From contig NZ_CP123990.1 of the NCBI RefSeq assembly GCF_029919115.1, positions 1,116,001 to 1,180,000 on the forward strand: a stretch of DNA of 64,000 nucleotides, given 5' to 3'. The first letter of the stretch is position 1. Every line of letters starts with the position of its first letter. The DNA is from Variovorax paradoxus. Lineage in GTDB: Bacteria > Pseudomonadota > Gammaproteobacteria > Burkholderiales > Burkholderiaceae_C. This document shows, piece by piece, positions 47,873 through 57,176 of the stretch. The position numbers and the translations under genes were made by a program. The notes under the pieces were generated by a model. That model was not told the origin of the DNA. It was given only the letters and a program-made list of their open reading frames with translations, and did no database searches.

Positions 47873-48847
47873 GTGATCGATTGGTTGACGGATACCTTTT
47901 CGGCGCTGCAGGGCTGGTTCTTCGAGACGCTGATCCAGCCGCTGGTGTTCGCGGTCGGCCTCGGCGGCTGGACCGAAGACGCCTTCACCGCCACCGGTTG
48001 GCTGCTGGTCGGGTTCATTCAGGTCGCGGTGTTGCTCGCGGTCATCGGGCCGCTGCAGCGCTGGCGCGCCGTCGAGCCGGTGACCGACCGCCGCGCAATC
48101 CGCATCGACGTGCTCTACACGCTGATCCACCGCCTGGGCCTGTTCCGGCTGGCCATGTTCTTCACGTTGGAGCCGTTCTTCGACGAAGCCATCGGAAGCC
48201 TGCGCATCGCCGGCTGGGGCACTTTTCATCTGGACGAAGTCTGGCCCGGCGTTACAGACGTGCCCTGGGTCGCATTCGCGATCTATCTCGTGGTGCTCGA
48301 CTTCGTCGGCTACTGGATCCACCGCGGCCAGCACCAGCTCAACTGGTGGTGGGGCCTGCACTCGCTGCACCACTCCCAGCGCCAGATGACCATGTGGAGC
48401 GACGACCGCAACCACCTGCTGGACGACATCATCCACGACACCCTGATCGTCATCGTGGCCCAGCTCATCGGCGTGGCGCCCGGCCAGTTCATTGCGTTCG
48501 TGGCCTTCACCCAACTGAGCGAAAGCCTGCAGCACGCCAACCTGAGGCTGGGTTTCGGCGCCATCGGCGAACGGCTGTGGATCAGCCCGCGCTTTCACCG
48601 GCTGCACCACAGCATCGGTCTCGGGCACGAGTCGCGCGGAGCCCACACGCTGGGCGGCCACAACTTCGGCGTGCTGCTGCCCTGGTGGGACATGCTTTTT
48701 CGCACCGCCAACTTCGAGAATCGCTACGACCCGACCGGCATCCGCGACCAGGTCGAGCCCGGTGCCGATGGCCAGGTGCGCAACTACGGCAGCGGCTTCT
48801 GGGCCCAGCAGTGGCTTGGCCTGAAGCGAATGGTCGGCCGCGGCTGA
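47873..48847 (+). CDS. sterol desaturase / fatty-acid hydroxylase family membrane protein
   Basis: This 324-residue membrane protein has several transmembrane helices and the His-box set of the family: HRGQH, HSLHHS, HDTLI, RFHRLHHS, and HTLGGHNFG. The His cluster binds a di-iron centre. It starts at GTG 47873, 10 bases after the deacetylase stop. It may hydroxylate a lipid; the substrate is unknown. Confidence 0.85.
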   Translation: MIDWLTDTFSALQGWFFETLIQPLVFAVGLGGWTEDAFTATGWLLVGFIQVAVLLAVIGPLQRWRAVEPVTDRRAIRIDVLYTLIHRLGLFRLAMFFTLEPFFDEAIGSLRIAGWGTFHLDEVWPGVTDVPWVAFAIYLVVLDFVGYWIHRGQHQLNWWWGLHSLHHSQRQMTMWSDDRNHLLDDIIHDTLIVIVAQLIGVAPGQFIAFVAFTQLSESLQHANLRLGFGAIGERLWISPRFHRLHHSIGLGHESRGAHTLGGHNFGVLLPWWDMLFRTANFENRYDPTGIRDQVEPGADGQVRNYGSGFWAQQWLGLKRMVGRG

Positions 48848-48885
48848 GCGCCGGGCCGATCCCGGGCGGTTATCCTTCGCATCCA

Positions 48886-49767
48886 ATGCGCCTGCTCCTC
48901 GATTCCTTCTGGCGCGCGGTTGCATATTGCATGCTGCCGCGCGTGATCGTCCTGTCGCTGCTGCCCCTGGGCCTGATGGTGCTGCTGGCTGCAGGATTCG
49001 GCTATTTCTATTGGGATGCAGCAGTGGCCTGGACTCGCGAGGCGCTCGACGCCTGGCCTCTGCTTTCCAGCTTCTGGGGCTGGATCAGCCGACTTTTTTC
49101 AGGCGACGTCACGGCCATGCTGGCGCCGCTCGTGGTGGTGTTTGCCGCCACGCCGCTCATCGTGGTGGTTTCGCTGCTGATCGTGGCCGGCCTCATGGCC
49201 GCCCCGCTGACCGCTCTGGTGGCGCGCCGCCGCTTTCCGATGCTCGAGCGAAAGAAGGGCGCGTCGTTTTTCGGCAGCATGGCGCGTTCGCTCGGCCTTA
49301 CCGTGCTGGCGCTGATAGCGCTGGTGGTGTCGATGCCGCTCTGGCTCATTCCGCCGCTGGTGCTCATCCTGCCGCCGCTGATCTGGGGCTGGCTTACCTA
49401 CCGCGTGATGAGCTTCGACGCGCTGGCCGAACACGCAAGCCCCGAAGAACGGGCCACGCTCCTGCGCGCGCACCGGCTGCCGCTGCTGTGCATCGGCGTG
49501 CTCTGCGGCTACCTGGGCGCCGCGCCGAGCATCGTCTGGGCCTCGGGCCTGCTGTTTGCCGCCGCCTTCTTTGTGCTGGTGCCGCTCGCAATCTGGATCT
49601 ACACGCTGGTATTCGCCTTTTCGTCGCTCTGGTTTGGCCATTACTGCCTCGACGCGCTGGCGCAATTGCGTGCCCAGCGCGCCGCCGCGGCTGCTTCATC
49701 CTCCGGCGGCTCGCCGGCCGTCGAAGCCGACCAGCAGGCCATTCTTTCTCAATGGAAATCCCCATGA
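48886..49767 (+). CDS. EI24-domain membrane protein
   Basis: This 293-residue protein has five or six hydrophobic segments (VIVLSLLPLGLMVLLAAGFGYFYW, LIVVVSLLIVAGLMAAPLTALV, LWLIPPLVLILPPLIWGWLTY and a C-terminal pair). The pattern around WGWLTYRVMSFDALAEHAS is found in EI24/CysZ-like proteins of betaproteobacteria. Its stop overlaps the following ATG. The function in this group is unknown; CysZ relatives transport sulphate. Confidence 0.75.
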   Translation: MRLLLDSFWRAVAYCMLPRVIVLSLLPLGLMVLLAAGFGYFYWDAAVAWTREALDAWPLLSSFWGWISRLFSGDVTAMLAPLVVVFAATPLIVVVSLLIVAGLMAAPLTALVARRRFPMLERKKGASFFGSMARSLGLTVLALIALVVSMPLWLIPPLVLILPPLIWGWLTYRVMSFDALAEHASPEERATLLRAHRLPLLCIGVLCGYLGAAPSIVWASGLLFAAAFFVLVPLAIWIYTLVFAFSSLWFGHYCLDALAQLRAQRAAAAASSSGGSPAVEADQQAILSQWKSP

Positions 49768-50564
49768 CCCGCGCATTCGGCCTGATCGTTGTCGGCGACG
49801 AAATTCTCTCGGGCAAGCGTGCCGACAAGCACATGCCAAAGGTGATCGAGCTGCTCGCAGCCCGCGGCCTGCAGCTCGGCTGGGCCGAATACGTCGGCGA
49901 CGAGCCCACGCGCATCACGGCCGCGCTCAGCCGGGCCTTTGCCTCTGGCGACATCGTTTTTTCGACCGGCGGCATCGGCGCCACGCCGGACGACCACACG
50001 CGCCAGTGCGCCGCGCAGGCGCTGCGGGTGCCGCTCGAGTTGCACCCGGAAGCAGAGCTGCTGATTCGCGAACGCATGCAGGACACCGCGCGCGAGCAGG
50101 GCATTGCCTATGAGCCCGACCGGCCCGACAACATCCACCGCCTCAACATGGGCGTGTTCCCCAAGGGCGCGGCGATCATCCGCAACCCGTACAACAAGAT
50201 TCCGGGCTTCAGCGTCGACCATGTTCATTTCGTGCCGGGCTTTCCCGTCATGGCCTGGCCGATGATCGAATCCGTGCTCGACAACCGCTACGCCGACATG
50301 TTCACAAGCGGCCAGTCGGCTGAAAAATCGGTCATTGTCTTTGGTGCAATGGAAGCGACGCTCACGCCCCTCATGCAAGCCATCGAGGCCACGCACGCGG
50401 GCATCAAGGTGTTCAGCCTGCCCAGCGTCGACCATCCGCAATACGGCCGCCACATCGAATTGGGCGTCAAAGGCGCGCCGAGCCTCCTGGATGCCGCCTA
50501 TTCCCAGCTGATCGAAGGGCTGCACGCCTTTGATGCGAAGCTTGGCCCCGAATTGGTGCGATAA
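49764..50564 (+). CDS. molybdopterin-binding domain protein (CinA N-terminal/MoaB-like)
   Basis: This 266-residue protein begins TRAFGLIVVGDEILSGKRADKH and carries the FSTGGIGATPDDHT motif of the molybdopterin-binding/CinA N-terminal fold. It lacks the CinA C-terminal deamidase domain. It overlaps the membrane gene by ATGA and ends just before the glnA control region, with tandem NtrC-like sites inside its 3' end. The biochemical role is uncertain. Confidence 0.85.
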   Translation: MTRAFGLIVVGDEILSGKRADKHMPKVIELLAARGLQLGWAEYVGDEPTRITAALSRAFASGDIVFSTGGIGATPDDHTRQCAAQALRVPLELHPEAELLIRERMQDTAREQGIAYEPDRPDNIHRLNMGVFPKGAAIIRNPYNKIPGFSVDHVHFVPGFPVMAWPMIESVLDNRYADMFTSGQSAEKSVIVFGAMEATLTPLMQAIEATHAGIKVFSLPSVDHPQYGRHIELGVKGAPSLLDAAYSQLIEGLHAFDAKLGPELVR

Positions 50565-50588
50565 AACCATCGGCACCAATTTGGTGAT
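50544..50588 (+). promoter_or_regulatory. two NtrC-like enhancer sites upstream of glnA
   Basis: GGCCCC-N5-GGTGCG (50544-50560) and GGCACC-N5-GGTGAT (50572-50588) resemble the NtrC consensus TGCACC-N5-GGTGCA. They are about 60-105 bases upstream of the sigma-54 promoter, as enhancers are. The response regulator NtrC encoded downstream (53901-55436) is their natural ligand. Confidence 0.7.
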
Positions 50589-50647
50589 TTTTCGCCTTTT
50601 TTTGGGGTTTGTACCCGTCGCCAGAGGCTCCCCGCAAGGGGCGACAA

Positions 50648-50663
50648 TGGCACAGAAACTGCA
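50648..50663 (+). promoter_or_regulatory. sigma-54 promoter of glnA
   Basis: TGGCAC-N5-CTGCA (50648-50663) fits the -24/-12 consensus TGGCAC-N5-TTGCW with one change (C for the first T), and the GG-to-GC spacing is exactly 10. It lies about 48 bases before the glnA ATG. A sigma-70 promoter was not identified. Confidence 0.75.
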
Positions 50664-50710
50664 TCCCCCGTCCCTGTATTCCTAACCACCATCCAACTCA
50701 GGAGAAACTG

Positions 50711-52126
50711 ATGGCAAAGACCGTCGCCGATGTACTCAAGCTCGTCAAGGAAAACGAGGTCAAGTTCATCGACTTCCGCTTCACCGACACCCGCGGCAAA
50801 GAGCAGCACGTGACCGTGCCTGTTTCGGCATTCGATGAAGACAAATTCACCTCGGGCCATGCGTTCGACGGCTCGTCCATTGCCGGCTGGAAGGGAATCG
50901 AAGCTTCGGACATGCAGCTCATGCCCGACCCGAACACCGCCAATATCGACCCCTTCTTCGAAGAAACGACGCTGATCCTGACCTGCGACGTGATCGACCC
51001 CGCCGACGGCAAGGCCTACGAGCGCGACCCGCGTTCGCTCGCCAAGCGCGCCGAGGCGTACATGAAGGCTTCGGGCCTGGGCGACACCGCCTACTTCGGT
51101 CCGGAACCCGAATTCTTCGTGTTCGACGGCGTCCGCTGGAAGAACGACATGTCGGGCTGCTTCGTCAAGATCGAGTCCGAAGAAGCCTCGTGGAACACCG
51201 ACAAGGAATACGAGCACGGCAACACCGGCCATCGCCCGGCAGTCAAGGGCGGCTACTTCCCGGTTCCCCCGGTCGACAGCTTCCAGGACATGCGCTCTGA
51301 AATGTGCCTGGTGCTCGAATCGCTCGGCATTCCGGTCGAAGTGCATCACCATGAAGTGGCCAACGCCGGCCAGATGGAACTCGGCACCAAGTTCAGCACG
51401 CTGGTTCAGCGCGCCGACTGGGTCCAACTGCAGAAGTACGTGATCCACAACGTGGCCCACGCCTACGGCAAGACCGCCACCTTCATGCCCAAGCCCATCG
51501 TCGGCGACAACGGCTCCGGCATGCACGTGCACCAGTCGGTCTGGAAGGACGGCAAGAACCTGTTCGCCGGCGACGGCTATGCGGGCCTGTCGGACTTCGC
51601 GCTGCACTACATCGGCGGCATCATCAAGCACGCACGTGCCCTGAACGCCATCACGAACCCCGGCACCAACAGCTACAAGCGCCTGGTGCCCGGCTTCGAA
51701 GCACCGGTGAAGCTGGCCTACTCGGCCAAGAACCGCTCGGCCTCGATCCGCATTCCGTTCGTGGCCAACCCGAAGGGCCGCCGCGTCGAAGCGCGCTTCC
51801 CCGATCCGCTGATGAACCCGTACCTCGGCTTTGCTGCACTGCTGATGGCCGGCCTCGACGGCGTGGAAAACAAGATCCATCCGGGCGAAGCCGCCAGCAA
51901 GGACCTGTACCACCTGCCGCCGGAAGAAGACGCGCTGATCCCGACCGTGTGCCACAGCCTCGACCAGGCTCTGGAATACCTCGACAAGGACCGTGCGTTC
52001 CTGACCAAGGGCGGCGTGTTCACCGACGCGTACATCGATGCGTACATCGAACTGAAGATGCAGGAAGTCACGCGCTTCCGCATGGCGACCCATCCGGTCG
52101 AGTTCGACATGTACTACTCGCTCTAA
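50711..52126 (+). CDS. glnA: glutamine synthetase, type I
   Basis: This 471-residue enzyme makes glutamine from glutamate, ammonia and ATP. Signature pieces: [18 protein letters not shown], the [12 protein letters not shown] loop, [16 protein letters not shown] and [10 protein letters not shown], where Tyr400 is the adenylylation site (equivalent to Tyr397 of E. coli). The start at 50711 follows AGGAGA. It is controlled by the sigma-54 promoter and NtrC sites upstream. Confidence 0.97.
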   Translation: MAKTVADVLKLVKENEVKFIDFRFTDTRGKEQHVTVPVSAFDEDKFTSGHAFDGSSIAGWKGIEASDMQLMPDPNTANIDPFFEETTLILTCDVIDPADGKAYERDPRSLAKRAEAYMKASGLGDTAYFGPEPEFFVFDGVRWKNDMSGCFVKIESEEASWNTDKEYEHGNTGHRPAVKGGYFPVPPVDSFQDMRSEMCLVLESLGIPVEVHHHEVANAGQMELGTKFSTLVQRADWVQLQKYVIHNVAHAYGKTATFMPKPIVGDNGSGMHVHQSVWKDGKNLFAGDGYAGLSDFALHYIGGIIKHARALNAITNPGTNSYKRLVPGFEAPVKLAYSAKNRSASIRIPFVANPKGRRVEARFPDPLMNPYLGFAALLMAGLDGVENKIHPGEAASKDLYHLPPEEDALIPTVCHSLDQALEYLDKDRAFLTKGGVFTDAYIDAYIELKMQEVTRFRMATHPVEFDMYYSL

Positions 52127-52164
52127 ATCGGCGGGCGCAAGCCCCTGACGGGTAAGTAAGACAG

Positions 52165-52190
52165 AAAGGACGGCTTCGGCCGTCCTTTTT
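52165..52190 (+). terminator. intrinsic terminator after glnA
   Basis: AAAGGACGGC-TTCG-GCCGTCCTTT is a ten-pair hairpin with a stable TTCG loop running into TTTTT. It separates glnA from the downstream ntrBC genes. Confidence 0.9.
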
Positions 52191-52269
52191 CATTGACGCG
52201 GAACATCTTGTCACCGATGGAGTCGAATTGCAGGAAAATGCGCCTTTGTCGCGGCATCCACCGATTCAC

Positions 52270-52782
52270 ATGAAGACTGCTTCCCTCATTTTTCTGGCTG
52301 GTTCATTGTTGGCCCTCGCCCTGCCTGCCTCGTCGCAGGAGCGCGTGTGGCGTTGCGGCAATGAATACACCAACAACTCGACGATTGCCCAGCAAAAAGG
52401 CTGCAAGGTCATGGAAGGGGGCAACGTCACCGTCGTGCAGGGCTCCGGAATGCCGGCGCCCAAGTCTTCGGGTGGCGGCGGTGGTTCCTCGGCCGCACGT
52501 GCGCCGGCCGGCAGCCCCCGCGTGGAAGGCGTCGACCAGCGCGCCCGCGACGGCGAGGCCCGTTCGGTGCTCGAAGCCGAGCTCAAGAAGGCCGAAGCCC
52601 GCCAGGCGGAGCTCCAGAAGGAATACAACAACGGCGAGCCCGAAAAGCAGGGCAGCGAAGGCCGCAACTACCAGAAGTACCTCGACCGCGTGGCCGAAAT
52701 GAAAGCCGAACTCGCGCGCAACGAGAGCGACATAGCGGGCATTCGCCGCGAACTTGGCCGCCTGCCGGCCAGGCAGCAGTAG
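52270..52782 (+). CDS. exported DUF4124-like protein
   Basis: This 170-residue protein has a signal peptide (LIFLAGSLLALALPASSQ) and a short DUF4124-like motif with three Cys (VWRCGNEYTNNSTIAQQKGCK), then a Gly/Ser linker and a charged coiled coil (RSVLEAELKKAEARQAELQKEY). It sits between glnA and ntrB with 15 bases to ntrB. The function is unknown; the place is conserved in Comamonadaceae as far as I recall. Confidence 0.72.
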   Translation: MKTASLIFLAGSLLALALPASSQERVWRCGNEYTNNSTIAQQKGCKVMEGGNVTVVQGSGMPAPKSSGGGGGSSAARAPAGSPRVEGVDQRARDGEARSVLEAELKKAEARQAELQKEYNNGEPEKQGSEGRNYQKYLDRVAEMKAELARNESDIAGIRRELGRLPARQQ

Positions 52783-52797
52783 TCAACAGGACGATCA

Positions 52798-53877
52798 ATG
52801 GCATTTGGGAAGAAGGCGGCCGGCGCCACTCCGCGCTTTCAGTCCTTCGACCTGCTCTCCACGCTGATTGCGGTGGTCAGCACCAATGGTTCGGTGCTGT
52901 TTGCCAATGCGGCGCTCGAAGACGCGCTGGGCACGTCGCGCCGCACGCTCGAAGGTTCGCAGTTCGGGGCGTGCTTTCATGAACCGCACGTGCTGCGCAC
53001 CGCCATCGACGGCGCGCGCAGCAACGACTTTGCCACGCTGCGCTACGAGGCCTTCCTGCGCCGCGTGAACCATGAACTGATGCCGGTGCAGGTCACGCTT
53101 GCGCAGGGCGACAAGCAGGGCGAGCTCATCATCGAGATGTCGCCGCTCGAGCAGCAGGTTCGGCAAGACCGCGAAGAACGCCTGCTCGACCAGGCGCAGG
53201 CCAACAAGGAGCTCATTCGCAACCTTGCGCACGAGATCAAGAACCCGCTCGGCGGTATTCGCGGCGCGGCGCAGTTGCTGCAGATGGAGGTCGAGTCGCG
53301 CGATCTCATCGAGTACACGCAAGTCATCATCCATGAAGCCGACCGGCTGCAAACGCTGGTCGACCGGCTGCTGGCACCTCACCGGCGCCCGCACGTGGTG
53401 GGCGACGTCAACATCCACGAAGTGTGCGAGCGCGTGCGATCGGTCATTCTTGCGGAGTTCCCGCGCGACCTGCACATCGAGCGCGACTTCGACGTCTCGA
53501 TACCCGAATTTCGGGGCGACCGCGAACAACTCATCCAGGCCACGCTCAACATCGTGCACAACGCGGCGCAGGCCCTTGCCGAGCGCCGCGCAGCGGGAGA
53601 CGCGCAGATCACTTTCAAGACGCGCATCGCCCGACAAGTGATATTCAACAAGCAGTGGTATCGATTGGCACTGGAATTGCATGTCATCGACAACGGACCG
53701 GGTGTGCCGGACACGATCAAGGACCGCATCTTCTATCCGCTCGTATCGGGCAGGGAAGGCGGGACAGGGCTTGGATTGACGCTCGCGCAAACTTTTGTGC
53801 AACAGCATCACGGCGTGATCGAGTGCGACAGTGTCCCGGGCCGAACCGATTTCAAGATATTGATTCCGCTGCCCTAG
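52798..53877 (+). CDS. glnL: nitrogen regulation sensor kinase NtrB
   Basis: This 359-residue soluble histidine kinase phosphorylates NtrC in nitrogen limitation. It has an N-terminal PAS-like domain (residues 15-115), the phospho-acceptor H145 (NLAHEIKNPLGGIRGAAQLL) and an ATPase domain with NIVHNAAQAL, DNGPGVPD and GGTGLGLTLA. It precedes ntrC by about 23 bases. No transmembrane segment is present, as in NtrB. Confidence 0.94.
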   Translation: MAFGKKAAGATPRFQSFDLLSTLIAVVSTNGSVLFANAALEDALGTSRRTLEGSQFGACFHEPHVLRTAIDGARSNDFATLRYEAFLRRVNHELMPVQVTLAQGDKQGELIIEMSPLEQQVRQDREERLLDQAQANKELIRNLAHEIKNPLGGIRGAAQLLQMEVESRDLIEYTQVIIHEADRLQTLVDRLLAPHRRPHVVGDVNIHEVCERVRSVILAEFPRDLHIERDFDVSIPEFRGDREQLIQATLNIVHNAAQALAERRAAGDAQITFKTRIARQVIFNKQWYRLALELHVIDNGPGVPDTIKDRIFYPLVSGREGGTGLGLTLAQTFVQQHHGVIECDSVPGRTDFKILIPLP

Positions 53878-53900
53878 CAGCCACGGCAACAAGGAGATGC

Positions 53901-55436
53901 ATGAAGCCGATCTGGATAGTTGATGACGACCAATCGATCCGCTTCGTGCTGGAGAAGGCCTTGTTGCGCGAAGACCTGCCCACGCGCAGCTTCACCAACA
54001 CGCGCGAGGTGCTGGCCGCCCTCGAACTTGCCGCCGACGACGAACAGCAGGGCCCGCAGGTCCTGGTGAGCGACATCCGCATGCCCGGCGGCTCCGGGCT
54101 CGACCTGCTCGACAAGATCAAGGCCAAGCACCCCGGCCTGCCCGTCATCATCATGACGGCGTTCTCCGACCTCGACAGCGCCGTTTCGGCGTTCCAGGGC
54201 GGCGCCTTCGAATATCTGCCCAAGCCCTTCGACCTGCCGCGCGCCGTGGAGCTGATCCGCCGCGCCGTCGACGAAAGCCAGCGCGAGGAAGTGGCCGAAG
54301 AGCGCATGGTTGCCGCACCCGAAATGCTGGGCCAGGCACCTGCCATGCAGGACGTGTTCCGCGCCATCGGCCGGCTTTCACAGAGCAACGTCACGGTGCT
54401 CATCACGGGCGAATCGGGTTCGGGCAAGGAACTGGTGGCGCGTGCGCTGCACAAGCATTCGCCGCGCGCCAACGGGCCCTTCGTGGCCATCAACACCGCG
54501 GCCATTCCCAAGGACCTGCTCGAGAGTGAACTCTTCGGCCATGAGCGCGGCGCCTTCACCGGCGCGCAAACCATGCGGCGCGGCCGCTTCGAGCAGGCCG
54601 AGGGCGGCACGCTCTTTCTCGACGAAATCGGCGACATGCCTTTCGACCTGCAGACGCGCCTTTTGCGCGTTCTGAGCGACGGGCATTTCTACCGCGTGGG
54701 CGGCCACAACTCCGTGAAGGCCAATGTGCGCGTGATCGCAGCCACGCACCAGGACCTGGAGCAGCGCGTCAAGCTCGGCGGCTTCCGCGAAGACTTGTTC
54801 CACCGTCTCAACGTGATTCGCCTGCGCCTGCCGGCGCTGCGCGAGCGCGGCGAAGACGTGCCCGCACTCACGCGGCACTTTCTGCAGGTGAGCGCACGTC
54901 AGCTCGGCGTCGAGCCCAAGCGCATTTCCGATGCCGCATTGGCCAAGCTCGCCGCCTTCAGCTTCCCGGGCAACGTGCGCCAGCTCGAGAACATCTGCCA
55001 TTGGCTCACCGTGATGGCGCCAGCCCAGCTCATCGAAGCCAAGGACCTGCCGCCCGAAGTCATGGCCGCTGGCGCCGGTGCGGAAGCCCACGCTGGCGAA
55101 GCTGCCGTTGCCGCAACCACGACCACCGCCCTGCAACCCGCGACGCTCCTCTCGCCCAGCCCGGAGCGCGAATCCGCTCCGGCGGGCGCCGCGCCAGAAG
55201 CCACCGAAGGCCTGGTGGGCGCCAGCAGTTGGGAGAGCGGCCTTGAAATGGAAGCGCAGGCGCTGCTGGCTGCCGGACGCACCGACGTGTGGGACGTGCT
55301 GTCGCGCCGCTTCGAGTCGCGGCTCATCCTCACCGCGCTGGCCAACACCCGCGGCCGCCGCATCGAAGCCGCCCAGAAGCTGGGCATCGGCCGCAACACC
55401 ATCACCCGGAAAATCCAGGAACTCGGAATCGAGTAG
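53901..55436 (+). CDS. glnG: nitrogen regulation response regulator NtrC
   Basis: This 511-residue sigma-54 activator has a receiver domain with D58 (VSDIRMPGG), an AAA+ domain with Walker A GESGSGKE, the GAFTGA loop (ERGAFTGAQT) that contacts sigma-54, and Walker B LFLDEIGDM. It ends in a Fis-type HTH (ANTRGRRIEAAQKLGIGRNTITRKI). The linker (residues about 385-450) is an unusually long Ala-rich insertion. It should act at the NtrC-like sites upstream of glnA. Confidence 0.95.
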   Translation: MKPIWIVDDDQSIRFVLEKALLREDLPTRSFTNTREVLAALELAADDEQQGPQVLVSDIRMPGGSGLDLLDKIKAKHPGLPVIIMTAFSDLDSAVSAFQGGAFEYLPKPFDLPRAVELIRRAVDESQREEVAEERMVAAPEMLGQAPAMQDVFRAIGRLSQSNVTVLITGESGSGKELVARALHKHSPRANGPFVAINTAAIPKDLLESELFGHERGAFTGAQTMRRGRFEQAEGGTLFLDEIGDMPFDLQTRLLRVLSDGHFYRVGGHNSVKANVRVIAATHQDLEQRVKLGGFREDLFHRLNVIRLRLPALRERGEDVPALTRHFLQVSARQLGVEPKRISDAALAKLAAFSFPGNVRQLENICHWLTVMAPAQLIEAKDLPPEVMAAGAGAEAHAGEAAVAATTTTALQPATLLSPSPERESAPAGAAPEATEGLVGASSWESGLEMEAQALLAAGRTDVWDVLSRRFESRLILTALANTRGRRIEAAQKLGIGRNTITRKIQELGIE

Positions 55437-55457
55437 AGCGGCCCCCGCCGGCCTTGG

Positions 55458-55970
55458 CTAACGGCTTCTTTGGCCCAGCGTCAGCGAGTCGAGCTGGAAG
55501 TTCCCGCTCTTGTCCCAAAGCCAGGTGTCCACATACGTGTGGCCACCCAGGCGTCCGGGGCTAGGCAACGGCGATGCCGCCTTGATGAGCTCCGCAATCT
55601 TGCCCGGCACTTCGGGCGCATGGCTCGGAACGCGGCTGAACGTGACATTGGTGACGTTGCCGCGGGCATCGAGTTCTGTTTCGACGACCACCACCGCGTA
55701 CACCAGCGGGGGGATCTTTCCCTTGTAGATACGCTGCGCATAGGTCTTGTAGATCTGGCCCGCGCCGGTCTTGCGGTAGGCCCGCACCGCCGGCGTCTGC
55801 GCGGTGATCAGGCGCGTGGTTGGCACATTGGGCTTTGCGCCAGCTACTTCGTCTGTCGGGGAGGTGGGCGACTTGTCGTCGCCGGCCTTGTCGGCCGGTT
55901 TCAGGGCAGAGCAGGCAGCAAGCGTCAGGGCGGCGGCAACGGTTGCCAGGGTGCGCATGGTCATTTTCAT
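55458..55970 (-). CDS. lipoprotein with TonB C-terminal-like domain
   Basis: This 170-residue protein has a signal peptide and lipobox (TLAAC-like: ALTLAAC). The body has an energy-transducer/TonB-C pattern (VYAVVVVETELDARGNVTNVTFSRVPSHAP) with a conserved G-N-V. It starts at ATG 55970 behind AAGGGA, overlapping the xth stop by ATGA. Function in the envelope is likely but not known. Confidence 0.72.
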   Translation of the reverse strand: MKMTMRTLATVAAALTLAACSALKPADKAGDDKSPTSPTDEVAGAKPNVPTTRLITAQTPAVRAYRKTGAGQIYKTYAQRIYKGKIPPLVYAVVVVETELDARGNVTNVTFSRVPSHAPEVPGKIAELIKAASPLPSPGRLGGHTYVDTWLWDKSGNFQLDSLTLGQRSR

Positions 55971-56755
55971 CGGGTCCCTTGGTCGATATCGAGCACCACC
56001 GGTGCATGGTCGCTGGGCTTTTCCCACTTGCGCGGCACGCGGTCGATGATGCAACCCTTAACGTGCGGCACCAGCGGTTCGCTCACAAGAATGTGGTCGA
56101 TGCGCAGGCCGCGGTTCTTCTGATAGCCGAGCATCCGGTAGTCCCACCACGAATAGCTCTTCTCGGGCTGTTCGAAAAGCCGGAAGCTGTCGACAAGGCC
56201 AAGCTGCAGCAGCGCCTTGAACTGCTCGCGCTCTTCGGTGGTGTGGTGGATGGTTTCCGCCAGTCCCACCGGGTCGTAGCTGTCGCGGTCTTCCGGCGTG
56301 ATGTTGAAGTCGCCGAGCAGAACCAGGTTCGGATGCGCCGTCATTTCGGCGCGCAGCCATTCGCGCAACGCGCGCAGCCAGCCCATCTTGTATTCGAACT
56401 TGTCGGTGCCCGGCGCCTGGCCGTTCACGAAGTAGCCGTTCACCACGCGCAGCGGGCCCGCCGCGGTTTCGATGGTGGCTGCAATCACCCTCGACTGGTC
56501 GTCGGTGAAGCCGCCGATGTTCTTTGCCACATCGCGCATCGGTGCGAGGCTCAGGATGGCCACGCCGTTGTAGGTTTTCTGGCCGAACACCGCGCATTCA
56601 TAACCTGCCGACTTGAGCACCTCGAGAGGAAACTTGTCGTCGCTCATCTTGAGCTCCTGCAGGCACAGCACGTCCACCGGGTTGGCAATCAGCCAGTCGA
56701 GCACATGCTGCAGGCGGGCGGTGAGGGAGTTGACGTTCCAGGTGGCTATTTTCAT
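55967..56755 (-). CDS. xth: exodeoxyribonuclease III
   Basis: This 262-residue AP endonuclease/3'-exonuclease has MKIATWNVNSLTAR, LQELK (Glu for metal), GDFNITPEDRD, RIDHILVS and SDHAPVVLD motifs, as in ExoIII. It starts at ATG 56755 and removes 3' blocks and abasic sites. It is leftward and coupled to the downstream lipoprotein gene. Confidence 0.94.
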   Translation of the reverse strand: MKIATWNVNSLTARLQHVLDWLIANPVDVLCLQELKMSDDKFPLEVLKSAGYECAVFGQKTYNGVAILSLAPMRDVAKNIGGFTDDQSRVIAATIETAAGPLRVVNGYFVNGQAPGTDKFEYKMGWLRALREWLRAEMTAHPNLVLLGDFNITPEDRDSYDPVGLAETIHHTTEEREQFKALLQLGLVDSFRLFEQPEKSYSWWDYRMLGYQKNRGLRIDHILVSEPLVPHVKGCIIDRVPRKWEKPSDHAPVVLDIDQGTR

Positions 56756-56950
56756 CAAACGCTATGTTGTTGGTTCGAGGGGGCACTCCTGCTGGAATGC
56801 GCGGGTCCGTCTTTGTACCCCACTCGCGGACCGCGGGCGGAGGATTCATCGGCGCGTGTAGAACTTGTCCTGCAAGAACCATGGAAGGCGACCGGCAAGG
56901 CATGGTTTTCCCTCGATGAAACTGCCGTCTCCAACAACCTGGAGAGCCCG

Positions 56951-57130
56951 ATGCCGGACGATATGGAGATTCGCGTTCCGCAGAACGACGAGCACATCGA
57001 CATCACGGACCTGAAAGAGGTCGACTATTGGACAAAGTGGTTCGGTGTCAGCGAGACCCGGCTGCGGTTGGCGGTTGCGTCCGCGGGCACCATCAAGGAC
57101 GACCTGCGCGTCTACCTTGGCCTTCCCTGA
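56951..57130 (+). CDS. DUF3606 domain protein (59 aa)
   Basis: This 59-residue protein has the DUF3606 pattern NDEHIDITDLKEVDYWTKWFGVSETRLRLAVASAG, a compact helical domain probably DNA- or protein-binding. The 195-base gap to the divergent xth gene (56756-56950) holds no further gene. Its role is unknown. Confidence 0.82.
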   Translation: MPDDMEIRVPQNDEHIDITDLKEVDYWTKWFGVSETRLRLAVASAGTIKDDLRVYLGLP

Positions 57131-57176
57131 AAAGCCCAGGGTAGCGGGCCGGGCCCCGGCCGCAACCCCTTGATGG

